Positions 27,599 through 36,388 are shown, counted from the stretch's first letter. The stretch is 64,000 nt of DNA from Candidatus Rifleibacteriota bacterium (GCA_015232575.1 JADFZL010000006.1:62001-126000); one strand, 5' to 3'. Notes: generated by a model from the letters alone, not told the origin. Numbers and translations: made by a program.

Positions 27599-29437
27599 TC
27601 ATTTTTTAGGGGACCAATTTTTGATTTCACTACAAAACTCCCTCGCACTCCGCAATTCTAAATCGTTTCTAAGATCCTTCTTAAGAACTTCAATCACCCA
27701 ACTTGGACCGTGTCCCCCAACTGAAGGGCAAAATCGTTCCAATTGTCCTACAGGCACAATAAAGAATCCATACGTTTTAAGGTTTTCTAATAAGCGTCTA
27801 CAAGACATGCTTGGGTCTCCCTGAGGAACAAATGATAATCCTGCATCCTTAACTCTCGACCAAGAAGATCCTTTCTGTAGAGCCCGATCAATTTTGGAGA
27901 TTAACTCATCAGAAATCGAAGGATCACTGACAGAATCCAATATCCTAATAATTTCGTCCTTCACCTCTTTCGGATTCTTGTCGGGTTTTCTATCCTCAAT
28001 TGAACTACAGACTATTTTTAAGTCACCCTCAAAGTTGTTCCACGGAGCCCCAAGGGAATTAGATATCCTTTTAAAAGTTTCTTTTGTCCGCAGTACATCA
28101 AAATCGGCGACAACTATTACCGGAAGGCCAATACTTCTTAACGCGGAGGAAATCTTTGAGATTCCGTCCTTTCCACCTGCCCCAACCATTAATATATCAT
28201 GTGCGCTGTATTCCATCCTTGATTCTTCCAATGATTCCACAATACTGCAAAAGAATCGGCAATCTCCTTCGCTTTCACAAACAAGGATTTTCTTGTGAAA
28301 TAGGCCATCCAGTACATTTGAATGCCGAAAGAATGGGTCATTAATAATATCTAACAGGTTCTTTTCAGGAAGTTCTTGTATCTTGTTTTGGTCCCCAGCT
28401 CTTTCTATTCGCACAATTCTGACCCTGTTACTTCCTGCATCAAGAAGTCCACGCAACAAATCCCCGCTATGTGTAGCAAGCAACAACTGGGTACCCTGAG
28501 GCAACTCGTTCGCAAGTAGTTGGCCAATCAACTTCGACTGAGGTGGATGTAAGAATGCTTCAGGCTCGTCAATTAGCACACAGCTAGTTGGGGCCACTAG
28601 AGTATTTAGCAATATTCCTAAGCAACTGCGAACGCCATCTCCTTGTATGTGTGCCCGCTCCAATCTGTCGAGTTTTGAAAGATATTCAATTGAGATTCGA
28701 TCCAAATTTGGTGGAATTTCTGGTATAGTCCCATAAATCAACTCAATTTCGGATCCACTACCACGATGAACGCAGATAGATTCACCAAATACCTTCTGAA
28801 TATATGAGCTAATTGTTCTTTCAATTTCCTCATTTGCATCTAGAAAATGAAGGGGATGAGACAAAGGTTCCCGAAGATAGTTCACTCTCTTTTCAGGGAG
28901 GATTTCCTGGAGGCGATCTTCAGTCTTAAGGTATCTGAAGAATAGTGGGGTTAAGTGACTCAACCCCTTTTCGTCGGCACATTCCCATGAAAGTTCAATT
29001 CCATGGCTCCAAATACTACATTTTAGTAATTTATATAAGGTTTTGGCCGGATCTTCCAAATGAGAATGATTGGAAATTGAGGCTAACCAAGCTTCAACAT
29101 CGTCCTTTGTTCCTGTTTTCTTTATTGAAAGGTCACGGATTACCTTTCCAGGGCGACGATTTCCAACTAATTCAATGATATCAGAAAGGGCGGAGCTTTT
29201 ACCGGCATTGTTTGGGCCAACAAAAACAACAATATCGTTGTCGCTTAACTCTAATGTACTTCCATCCGAAAAAACCAAACGTTGCAACCGGGCTGCGACA
29301 GAAGGCAATTTTGGTTTTCTTGGATTTTGAACAGAAGGAGAGGTTGCTTGCATTTTCTTGCCCGCATTGTCTTTTTTTAACTGATCTTCCCGGGAAAACC
29401 CTAGGGCACTTTTAATCCTACCAATAAGATCACACAT
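27599..29437 (-). CDS. OLD-like ATPase with C-terminal TOPRIM domain
   Basis: 612 residues. An ABC/SMC-like ATPase has Walker A GPNNAGKSS (74-82) and a Walker B and D-loop run LIDEPEAFLHP near 286-296, followed by LLLATHSGD. A TOPRIM nuclease-type domain follows, with the acidic ILVCESEGD near 384 and VVADFD near 440-445. This is the layout of the OLD family of overcoming-lysogenization-defect nucleases and of Gabija GajA. No UvrD-like GajB is nearby, so it is best treated as a stand-alone OLD-like defence nuclease. The first 50 residues before the ATPase are unusual and Lys/Gln/Pro-rich. AGGGGGA precedes the ATG. Confidence 0.8.
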   Translation of the reverse strand: MCDLIGRIKSALGFSREDQLKKDNAGKKMQATSPSVQNPRKPKLPSVAARLQRLVFSDGSTLELSDNDIVVFVGPNNAGKSSALSDIIELVGNRRPGKVIRDLSIKKTGTKDDVEAWLASISNHSHLEDPAKTLYKLLKCSIWSHGIELSWECADEKGLSHLTPLFFRYLKTEDRLQEILPEKRVNYLREPLSHPLHFLDANEEIERTISSYIQKVFGESICVHRGSGSEIELIYGTIPEIPPNLDRISIEYLSKLDRLERAHIQGDGVRSCLGILLNTLVAPTSCVLIDEPEAFLHPPQSKLIGQLLANELPQGTQLLLATHSGDLLRGLLDAGSNRVRIVRIERAGDQNKIQELPEKNLLDIINDPFFRHSNVLDGLFHKKILVCESEGDCRFFCSIVESLEESRMEYSAHDILMVGAGGKDGISKISSALRSIGLPVIVVADFDVLRTKETFKRISNSLGAPWNNFEGDLKIVCSSIEDRKPDKNPKEVKDEIIRILDSVSDPSISDELISKIDRALQKGSSWSRVKDAGLSFVPQGDPSMSCRRLLENLKTYGFFIVPVGQLERFCPSVGGHGPSWVIEVLKKDLRNDLELRSAREFCSEIKNWSPKK

Positions 29438-29910
29438 AATTATTCCCCCTAAAAAGAAGGTTCACTTTTTGTTTTTTTTAATCATTCGAAGATTCACCAC
29501 CCTGATCGCACTCAATGCAGCAATCACCAGAAAGGCTTGTTTACGGCCATTGCCCCCAGTTATTGTAATCCCTGAAGAAAACACCCACCACAGAAATTAT
29601 CCTCGCCACCGATTAAGCATCCGACCGCTTTGTCCAAAAGCTAAAAAAGGTCAACACCTAATCCTTTGCTTGAAAACTCATCCTTTCGAGAAACATCCCA
29701 TTCAACTAATTACGCAACCTAAAGCCTCATGCCTTTATAAGTAAGCCAACTAATAATTATAAAGAGCTTTGATAATAACATTGGAATGATTTAGTTGCCA
29801 ATCGAAATCTATTTAAAAATAAGTTTCTAACTTGATAATATTCTCTGTTTAAATAGCATTCACCCGCAATTAGGTCTTAAGGTGGTAAAAAAAATACTAT
29901 ATTTGGTGCA
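29438..29910. other. Intergenic stretch without recognised gene
   Basis: A 91-codon plus-strand frame at 29469-29744 lacks a ribosome site and protein-like composition. Minus-strand frames here are broken by stops. From 29849 it enters the direct repeat described separately. Confidence 0.4.
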
Positions 29911-29932
29911 TTAAATTTTATTAATTCTATTT
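29849..29932. repeat. Direct repeat bracketing the MerR-VWA-DUF932 cassette, copy 1
   Basis: Starts TTAAATAGCA, centre GTCTTAAGG, then TTGGTGCATAA-like and TTAATTCTATTT. It matches 34253-34340 in the same orientation over about 85 bp, with scattered differences and small gaps. Confidence 0.75.
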
Positions 29933-30084
29933 ATGTTAGACAATACCTTTGAATAATTTGAAAACTCCTTCACTTCCACAAAGAAATTGGGATTTTGATT
30001 TACAAAAGAAGTGAAATAGGCAAAAGAAACTGTTAGACCAAGCAAGCAAAGCGTTACCAAGCCAAGGAAAAATGTACTAAGCAT
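29911..30084 (-). CDS. Small single-pass membrane protein (57 residues)
   Basis: A short minus-strand gene starting MLSTFFLGLVTLCLLGLTVS, with one hydrophobic helix (about 4-26) and a polar C terminus rich in Asn, Lys and Ser, ending NINRINKI. ATG at 30084 is preceded by TGGAGA with 7-8 base spacing, a good ribosome site. It lies downstream of the DUF932 gene on the same strand (149 bp gap), inside the repeat-bracketed cassette. Its last codons fall in the direct repeat. A small toxin, holin-like or regulatory peptide is possible, with no family evidence. Confidence 0.55.
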   Translation of the reverse strand: MLSTFFLGLVTLCLLGLTVSFAYFTSFVNQNPNFFVEVKEFSNYSKVLSNINRINKI

Positions 30085-30232
30085 TTGCTATCTCCATTAA
30101 GGGATTTCAAATAAAATATTCAAATAATAACTCAGTAAAATAATAGCCAACAGTGATTTGAAGTGGAAGTAAATTCAGAAGTATACTTTTGAAGCAAATT
30201 CTGCAAAACAAGCTTTGGTAGTTTATCTTTGA

Positions 30233-31315
30233 CTATGCTGCTGTTGGAATCTTTTTATTGAACAAAATGTCTTGAGCGGCTTCAAAGGCTTTTATCTTAA
30301 GGTTTGAAACATCCCCTATCCAGATTCTCTTTAAACGTTTTTCTAAATCTATTTTGCTCAAGTTTTTTATCTTAGAAATATCAGAGTTATATGTTTCTGC
30401 GGATTGAGCAAGAAAATAGTCTGAGAAATAAGTTACAGCATTGTAAGCAGACCAATAGGTTCCTTTGGTATCAGGGAATTCTTGTTCAGATTCTTTTTCG
30501 AAAAAGTATTTCATGCAGTCACGTTGCGCAATTATACGTTCGCACCAGGCTTTTTTTTGGTTGCTGTCACTATCTCTTTGTTCAGGTATTTGGATAAAGG
30601 AATCAAGATATTTCTGGAAGTCATCAATTGAACATCTGATTTCTGACATTCTTTGAAATGTTTTTTCTATTTGACCATACTTTGCTATTATTTTATGCAT
30701 AATTTCTCGTGCTTCATCCAGACGTTTTTTTACATCAGGGGTATGAGAAATTCGTATTGTTTCACCTTCTTTCAAAGCCAAATTCAAGGTATTCTGACAA
30801 ACAACCCTTACCGGCGTAAGCTTTATCTGAACAGTTGAAAGTCCAGTATGGGAGTTCATCAGCAACAGATATTTCATGATTTCGTCACTTTTTCCGACCT
30901 TGAAGCTCTCAGGCATCCTGGCAAGAATCCATATTCTTTCTCCTTCACCAAGAGCACCGGCAGTTTCATACTGAATACCTGTTTCCTTTATCAGCGGGTC
31001 GAAAAATGAAAAAGCTTCACTATTTTGTACAATACCATAATCTTCTCCAACAACTCCAAAAACCGGACACTTCGGTGTTTCCATGCGATTGCCGGGCATT
31101 ATGGCAACACGGTTTACCTTGCGAAAAAACTCCTCATCGTTACCAAATCGAACAAATAATGGTTTCTTTTCAACCTCCCAATTCAAACCTGCGGCATTGA
31201 TTGCTTCCTTTGAAGTGGGCGGTTTGTCAAGTTTTGTCCCAAGACCATGCCATGGGACTTCATTTACATACATCATTGCCGGTTTTCCGTTTTGAAAATA
31301 TATATCATGAGCCAT
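30233..31315 (-). CDS. DUF932 phage/plasmid-like protein
   Basis: 360 residues from ATG 31315, which has AAGGAG at ideal spacing; an in-frame GTG lies at 31330. The N terminus (PWHGLGTKLDKPPTSKEA and GLNWEVEKKPLF) is the signature of the DUF932 / TIGR03299 family, found mostly on phages, plasmids and integrated elements, with unknown biochemical function. The start overlaps the stop of the VWA gene by about 11 bp, so the two are co-translated. Its presence is a sign that the cassette is mobile. Confidence 0.88.
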   Translation of the reverse strand: MAHDIYFQNGKPAMMYVNEVPWHGLGTKLDKPPTSKEAINAAGLNWEVEKKPLFVRFGNDEEFFRKVNRVAIMPGNRMETPKCPVFGVVGEDYGIVQNSEAFSFFDPLIKETGIQYETAGALGEGERIWILARMPESFKVGKSDEIMKYLLLMNSHTGLSTVQIKLTPVRVVCQNTLNLALKEGETIRISHTPDVKKRLDEAREIMHKIIAKYGQIEKTFQRMSEIRCSIDDFQKYLDSFIQIPEQRDSDSNQKKAWCERIIAQRDCMKYFFEKESEQEFPDTKGTYWSAYNAVTYFSDYFLAQSAETYNSDISKIKNLSKIDLEKRLKRIWIGDVSNLKIKAFEAAQDILFNKKIPTAA

Positions 31316-33722
31316 TTGCTTCTCCTTCACTTAAGACACTCTTCAAAAAGATTTTTTCTAACCAGATATGAAGAGAACTACCATCTGGCGCATAAACTTG
31401 TTTATCAGAAAGCCAATCGAGTGATTTTTCCACAATTTTCTTCCAATTAGCTTCATGCTCAGAAGCATGCTTCTGAAGTAGAAAGACAGCTAATGAAGTC
31501 GCAAACACGATCTCTGAATCGAAACCAGGATGGGCACGAACCTGAAGAATCATGTTCTTAAGCTCTTCCATTGTTTTTCCTGACAGATCTGCCAATTGAC
31601 TTGTAAGTTTGAACGAACCATCGAGTCTGGCTTCATGTAGCAGCGAAGTAAAATCAGGAAGATCTTTTGTCTCAGAATTATTATTTTTGGAAAAATCGAA
31701 TGAAATAGATTTATCTTTGAAAAGATCATTACCAAAAAAAGTTTTGTACAAGCAATTTAATGCTGATTTCCCCGCTGTTACAACCTTGTTCTCTATTTTG
31801 GGATTTTCGATGATAATTTTTTCTGCTTGCTTTGGAGAATTATTCCCAACAATCGACATGCAGAAATGAATCTTTTCACTTGAAAATCGCCTCCTGCAGT
31901 CTTCCAATTTTCTTACAATCAGATCATTTGTCAGAGCAACCGGCACTTTTCGAAGCTCACACGGTTCAGTTGTCTTTTCAGCACAGGCACGCTTCAAAAC
32001 ACCAATAAAAGAGCTTACTGAAGAAATTAGTCCGTATTCCCGCGATATTCTCAGCAGTTTGCTATTAACTTTATCGCTCTGCCGAGAACCTTCATTTTTC
32101 AATGTCTTTTCCTCAATATCCTGTATTTTTTTCCTCGCCCAATATAATGCAGCAGGCCGGATATTTTTGATCCGTGTTACTTTCGCTTCCCAAGCAAACG
32201 CCTCATTCGACGTTTTTCCGGTTAAACGAATTCTGCTCCCTTCGGAAAGCTTTGTACCAATTGAAAGTCTGGCAACACACAAAAAAACTTCTTCACTGAA
32301 AACAGGCTGAATTGAGCAGCTTTCCAGGGAGTCCTTTTCTATGCCCCAGTCAATCTTGACATCGCTTAATACTGGTGTGTTCATACGATTAAACTGTCTG
32401 AGAACCTTTGTATCCAACCGCTCGCCCGGAAATACAAATTCGGTTGCGCCATTGGTAGTTCGTGCTAAACCATTAACCAGGTATTCACTCGCACCTTTAC
32501 CTATTCCAAATGAAAAAACCCGACACTTGTGACTGTTTTTTACACCCCACTCCAGAATATCCTTTTCATTACTTACATGACCGTCAGTGAAAAGAATAAC
32601 ATCACATTTGTCATCAGGAAAATGTTCTTCGAGAGATTCAAGCGCCGGAAGAATTTCTGTTCCGCCAAGATCAGCCTTAATATTACGTATTATTCCAGAG
32701 ACCTCTTCAAGTATCTCCTGTGTTAGTACAACTGGTTTTGGAAAAAGGCTGGTAAAAGTGGAACCAAAAAATACTATCTGAAAAACATCATTTTGCTTCA
32801 TGCTCCTGAGACACAATTCTACTGCTTTTCGAACTTCGCTGATGGAATCGCCCTCCATTGACCCTGAACAATCAATTAGAAAAGCAATACTTCGGTGCTT
32901 TCTTTCACAACTATTTTTAAATTCCGGCATCAATTGCAGAAGGATGTGATCACGTCCCTTAAAGGAACCTGCCAGGGCCGAAGGTAAGCCTGCCTCTGAA
33001 GTTTCCAGACAGATGACAATATCACGGTCAGGGACTACCGACTTCTCTACCAGCATTACCAGTGCTTTCATCCCATTTATTTTACAACTTATCTGGTGAG
33101 ACGGCGATTCAAGCTTACTAATTGCTGAAGGCATAAGTATTGTCAAATCCATCTTCAAACCATAAGTGACAGAAGAATCGTATTGCGGACGAATCCGCTC
33201 ATTCTCACGAAAATCATTTCTGGAAATTGATTCTGAATCGTAACGAGGAAAAACGATTGTTGGAATGAGAATTCTGATTTCCCTGCCATGTGTTTTTGCT
33301 ATAAGCAGAAATTTAATCTCTATTATTACTTCCTGATTTTGAATGATGTTACCTACACTTATCTGAAAAACATTTGGACGTTCCTGATCCAGCAGAAAAG
33401 CGGCGTCTCCTTTGGCAATTGCGTTGTCATATCTTCCAAAAGCATTTTCACGTTCATCAATAACCCCTTCGATTACATTTTCACCAGTAGTAATTTTAAA
33501 GCCCACCACAGAAGACTCCTCGGGAAGAGGAAAAAGATATACAGCTTCGATATTCTTGTCTTCAGAGTTTTGAAAAGTCTGCTTTAAAGACCATTCACCT
33601 GCAAGACCCTGTTGAAAGCCACTCAGAGAAACCTCCTTCAGAGGAATTGGATGCTCTTTTTCGGCTGAAAAAAGACCCGAAAGAGACTTTGTGGGTTTAA
33701 ATGTGTTGAATAAAGAAGTCAT
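31305..33722 (-). CDS. VIT and von Willebrand factor A domain protein
   Basis: 805 residues. A VIT domain (about 25-150; DERENAFGRYDNAIAKGDAA and the PNVFQISVGNI region) is followed by a VWA domain with an intact metal site, LIDCSGSMEGDS (DxSxS, near 283-294), and a later FTDGHVS. A helical C-terminal region of about 280 residues ends with a VIT/VWA-associated helical repeat. There is no signal peptide. GAGGAG lies just before ATG. Bacterial VIT-VWA proteins are thought to mediate protein-protein contacts, and the substrate here is unknown. It is the second gene of a MerR-VWA-DUF932 operon. Confidence 0.88.
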   Translation of the reverse strand: MTSLFNTFKPTKSLSGLFSAEKEHPIPLKEVSLSGFQQGLAGEWSLKQTFQNSEDKNIEAVYLFPLPEESSVVGFKITTGENVIEGVIDERENAFGRYDNAIAKGDAAFLLDQERPNVFQISVGNIIQNQEVIIEIKFLLIAKTHGREIRILIPTIVFPRYDSESISRNDFRENERIRPQYDSSVTYGLKMDLTILMPSAISKLESPSHQISCKINGMKALVMLVEKSVVPDRDIVICLETSEAGLPSALAGSFKGRDHILLQLMPEFKNSCERKHRSIAFLIDCSGSMEGDSISEVRKAVELCLRSMKQNDVFQIVFFGSTFTSLFPKPVVLTQEILEEVSGIIRNIKADLGGTEILPALESLEEHFPDDKCDVILFTDGHVSNEKDILEWGVKNSHKCRVFSFGIGKGASEYLVNGLARTTNGATEFVFPGERLDTKVLRQFNRMNTPVLSDVKIDWGIEKDSLESCSIQPVFSEEVFLCVARLSIGTKLSEGSRIRLTGKTSNEAFAWEAKVTRIKNIRPAALYWARKKIQDIEEKTLKNEGSRQSDKVNSKLLRISREYGLISSVSSFIGVLKRACAEKTTEPCELRKVPVALTNDLIVRKLEDCRRRFSSEKIHFCMSIVGNNSPKQAEKIIIENPKIENKVVTAGKSALNCLYKTFFGNDLFKDKSISFDFSKNNNSETKDLPDFTSLLHEARLDGSFKLTSQLADLSGKTMEELKNMILQVRAHPGFDSEIVFATSLAVFLLQKHASEHEANWKKIVEKSLDWLSDKQVYAPDGSSLHIWLEKIFLKSVLSEGEANGS

Positions 33723-33759
33723 TTTGTTCTCCTCATAAAATATTCACCTTAAAAAAAAC

Positions 33760-34164
33760 TCAGGCGATTACTTTTGCTGAATCTGATAAAATAGTACGAA
33801 TTGTCTCTCTCAAGTGCTTAAGGCGCGACTCAGACAACTTATATAAACCGCTCTCAATTGAAAGCTCCACTCCATCAAGTATTTTATAATGTGTGCGCAA
33901 AACTGGCCCTGGAAATTCATTCTCTCTTTTTTCAATCTGATACGGTGCGCAGTTTAGCCAGGAAATAATTTCCTCAAGTGACATACCATCTGCCTGTTTT
34001 TCTTTAATTAGACACAATCTTTTAAGGTGTTCGTCAGTGTAATAATGGTAACGACCACCTCCTTCAGGTGGTGCCAATAACCCACGCTGAACATAATATC
34101 TTACAGCTCTTCTTGAAATTAGCGTGATTTCTGACAATTCACCAATTGAGTATTTTTTTTCCAT
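33760..34164 (-). CDS. MerR family transcriptional regulator
   Basis: 134 residues from ATG 34164 (an in-frame GTG lies at 34182). It has the MerR winged helix YSIGELSEITLISRRAVRYY, then the wing GRYHYYTDEHLKRL and a dimerisation helix. No cysteines of the metal-sensing MerR subgroup are seen. It is separated from the VWA gene by 37 bp and is probably its regulator. There is no Shine-Dalgarno. A promoter element ends six bases before the ATG, suggesting a leaderless message, and an operator-like dyad sits between -35 and -10. Confidence 0.88.
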   Translation of the reverse strand: MEKKYSIGELSEITLISRRAVRYYVQRGLLAPPEGGGRYHYYTDEHLKRLCLIKEKQADGMSLEEIISWLNCAPYQIEKRENEFPGPVLRTHYKILDGVELSIESGLYKLSESRLKHLRETIRTILSDSAKVIA

Positions 34165-34170
34165 GTTGCA

Positions 34171-34200
34171 ATAATACAACACTTAGTGACGTATTGGCAA
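34171..34200 (-). promoter_or_regulatory. MerR promoter with operator-like dyad in the spacer
   Basis: On the minus strand: TTGCCA, 18-base spacer, TATTAT, then six bases to ATG. The spacer holds CACTAAGTG, a near-perfect palindrome (CACT-A-AGTG). MerR proteins typically bind a dyad between -35 and -10 of a promoter with an overlong spacer, so autoregulation is likely. Confidence 0.5.
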
Positions 34201-34252
34201 GTGTCATATTGATTTTTTTATGAGAAATTCGTAACTGCTTAATAATCAGTGG

Positions 34253-34340
34253 TTAAATAGCACCCACCAACAATTACGTCTTAAGGCGGGAAAGACAAAA
34301 TTAGTATATATTGGTGCATAATATTTTTTTAATTCTATTT
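34253..34340. repeat. Direct repeat bracketing the MerR-VWA-DUF932 cassette, copy 2
   Basis: Starts TTAAATAGCACCCACC, centre CGTCTTAAGGCGGG, then TTGGTGCATAATA and TTAATTCTATTT. Same orientation as 29849-29932, 4.4 kb apart. Confidence 0.75.
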
Positions 34341-34491
34341 GCAGCTAATTTATGATATTTTTGTCTTGAAATAATTCTTTAGTATTGTTTCTGCATAAAA
34401 CTCGTTCAAACTGGCTAGATAGTTCATTCTTATCAGGCGTAGATTGATGATGGAATTTTTACGGTAAGAATCTTAATCAGGAGAGATAGAC

Positions 34492-35190
34492 ATGTGTTCT
34501 GACAACAGGAATATTCGGGGAAAGCTTATTATGATAGCAGTCTCTGCAATATTATTCGTATGCGCATTTGATGTTAACCGGCCGTTATATTCAAAGACTG
34601 AGGTTGGATGTACAATTGTTGGAAGCCTCGAAACGAATTGTTATTTTCTCTATGATGATACAACAAAAAAAGCATTGATAATTGATCCGGGTTCTAATGG
34701 CGAGAAGCTTGCAGAGTTGACATTGTGGAAAGAATTGCAGGTTTGTGCGGTATTAATTACTCACGGGCATGATGATCACACATCTGGATTGCCTGAATTC
34801 CTGGAAAAAATTGATTGTCCGGTTTATGCGCCATCAAAAGATTCATCACTGCTTGAAAGCAATGGAATCAGAGGTTTCAGAACATTTAAAAACGATGAAA
34901 CACTGGAAATAGCAGATTTCAGAATAAAAGTAATAGAAGTTCCCAGCCATACAAAAGGCGCCAGTGCTTTTTTTCTTCAGTCGAATGACACTTCTGCGTC
35001 AAAACTTTTTTCCGGTGATATACTTTTTGCAGATGCTATCGGAAAAACATGGGAACCAGGCGATGATATAAGAGAACTCGATGGAATCAGAGAAAGACTT
35101 CTTGTACTTCCTGATTCAACAGTAGTCTACCCCGGACACGGAAAACCTTCAACGATAAGAGAAATCAAAGTATGGATAGCAAAATGGTGA
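34492..35190 (+). CDS. Exported metallo-beta-lactamase-fold hydrolase
   Basis: 232 residues. An N-terminal hydrophobic segment (about 11-27) suggests export or anchoring. The fold is marked by THGHDDHTSG (HxHxDH), the later His in VPSHTKGASAFF, the metal Asp in FSGDILFADAIG and the final His in VYPGHGKPS. This is the glyoxalase II / YcbL-like pattern, and a thioester hydrolase is likely. An exported version is unusual for glyoxalase II relatives. CAGGAGAG lies 8 bases before ATG. It converges with the ABC ATPase gene (14-bp gap). Confidence 0.82.
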   Translation: MCSDNRNIRGKLIMIAVSAILFVCAFDVNRPLYSKTEVGCTIVGSLETNCYFLYDDTTKKALIIDPGSNGEKLAELTLWKELQVCAVLITHGHDDHTSGLPEFLEKIDCPVYAPSKDSSLLESNGIRGFRTFKNDETLEIADFRIKVIEVPSHTKGASAFFLQSNDTSASKLFSGDILFADAIGKTWEPGDDIRELDGIRERLLVLPDSTVVYPGHGKPSTIREIKVWIAKW

Positions 35191-35204
35191 GGGCTACGCT
35201 AATC

Positions 35205-36002
35205 TCATTTTCTCTCATCGGCAAGTATTCCAACGGGAAGTCCCTGCCATTCATGCAATGAAAAGGTACCTTGCCCATAGACTTTGTCCAGGATTTCTTT
35301 ATTGATTGACTGCGACGGAGTACCATTAATAATTATTTCTCCGTCATACAAAAATAGTACTCTGTCAAAAAAACGTGCCAGATTAATATCATGTAATACA
35401 GCCAGAACACCGGTCTTATGATGTTTTGAAAGCTTGTGAATCAGAGTTACGACTTCCTTCTGATAAGATGGATCAAGGTGAGAAGTCGGTTCGTCAAGCA
35501 GTAAATACCTGGGTTCTGATGTCAGAGACATGGCAAGCGTAACTCTCTGTTTCTCGCCTAGACTCAGCTTCTGATATGATCGGTTCAGTAATGATTCCAG
35601 AGACATGGCTTTAACAACACGCTGAACAACAATCTCGTCGTCGTCACCCATGGTTCCCCAGGTCCCAAGGTGCGGCGTTCTGCCAAGTCTAATCATCTCA
35701 AGTACAGTCATTGAAAAGAATGGTACCTCAATCAGTTCAACAAGTGATACCTTTTTTGCAAGATCTGCCGTGGAAATATTTTTCAGGTGGACGCCATCCC
35801 AGGAGATATTTCCGGTTTTCGCCGGGAAGAAACCTGTCAGCAGACGCAGCAGAGTAGTTTTGCCGCTTCCATTTGCACCAAGGAGAGCTACGCATTCTCC
35901 AGGGAAAAGATCAAACGTTACCCCGGAAAGCAATTTGCGGTCATTGAAAGAATAACTGACGTTTTCAACAATCAGACCTTCAGCAAATTCAGTTTTGTTC
36001 AT
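35205..36002 (-). CDS. ABC transporter ATP-binding protein, iron/cobalamin (FecE/BtuD) type
   Basis: 265 residues with Walker A LLGANGSGKTT (about 37-47), signature LSLGEKQR and Walker B LLLDEPTSHLDP. The sequence pattern, including the GRTPHLGTWG region after the Q-loop, is that of ATPases serving FecCD/BtuC-type permeases for siderophores, haem or cobalamin. No permease or binding protein is adjacent, so its partners must be encoded elsewhere. A terminator of the upstream gene sits just before its start. Confidence 0.85.
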   Translation of the reverse strand: MNKTEFAEGLIVENVSYSFNDRKLLSGVTFDLFPGECVALLGANGSGKTTLLRLLTGFFPAKTGNISWDGVHLKNISTADLAKKVSLVELIEVPFFSMTVLEMIRLGRTPHLGTWGTMGDDDEIVVQRVVKAMSLESLLNRSYQKLSLGEKQRVTLAMSLTSEPRYLLLDEPTSHLDPSYQKEVVTLIHKLSKHHKTGVLAVLHDINLARFFDRVLFLYDGEIIINGTPSQSINKEILDKVYGQGTFSLHEWQGLPVGILADERK

Positions 36003-36008
36003 AAACTA

Positions 36009-36042
36009 AAAAAAGCCCCTCGCATCTCTGCAAAGGGCTTTT
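36009..36042 (-). terminator. Terminator after the DUF4870 gene
   Basis: AAAAGCCC and GGGCTTTT arms pair across a 14-base loop, with T-rich sequence on the minus strand, directly past the stop at 36053. Confidence 0.65.
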
Positions 36043-36052
36043 ACCCGCCATT

Positions 36053-36388
36053 TCAACTACCGGAAGTTTTTTCAGCAAAGTCACCTATAATCGGCAGTTT
36101 AAATTTCTCACCTGTAAAAGCTTTAAATAAAAGAAAGATCATCAGAATTAATCCCAAAAACGACAGAGGAATAAGCATTATCCACCCGATGAAAGGAATA
36201 AAGCTTAAGAATACACTCAAAACACACAGCAAGACTGAAGTCATGACTGACTGCATTGCATGGAATTTTACATTTTTATTCTCTTTCTCAAGAGCATATA
36301 TGATTCCGCCTGATACAAAACCCATCAGGTAAGCCAAGGCAGACTCAACGTTTTCAGGTAATCCGAAAGATGTATTTTCACCCGACAT
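36053..36388 (-). CDS. DUF4870 / Tic20-like small membrane protein
   Basis: 111 residues with the family arrangement: LAYLMGFVSGGIIYALEKEN, then KFHAMQSVM, then two to three hydrophobic helices and a short KLPIIGDFAEK tail. It is an inner membrane protein of unknown task, common in diverse bacteria. GGAGGG precedes the ATG. It has its own terminator, so it forms a single-gene unit. Confidence 0.85.
   Translation of the reverse strand: MSGENTSFGLPENVESALAYLMGFVSGGIIYALEKENKNVKFHAMQSVMTSVLLCVLSVFLSFIPFIGWIMLIPLSFLGLILMIFLLFKAFTGEKFKLPIIGDFAEKTSGS

Noticed and set aside
27599..29437. Gabija or PARIS system
   Set aside because: No UvrD-like GajB and no separate AriB-type gene are adjacent, so only an OLD-like protein can be claimed.
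29469..29744. Plus-strand frame of 91 codons
   Set aside because: It has no ribosome site, poor composition and no recognisable motif.
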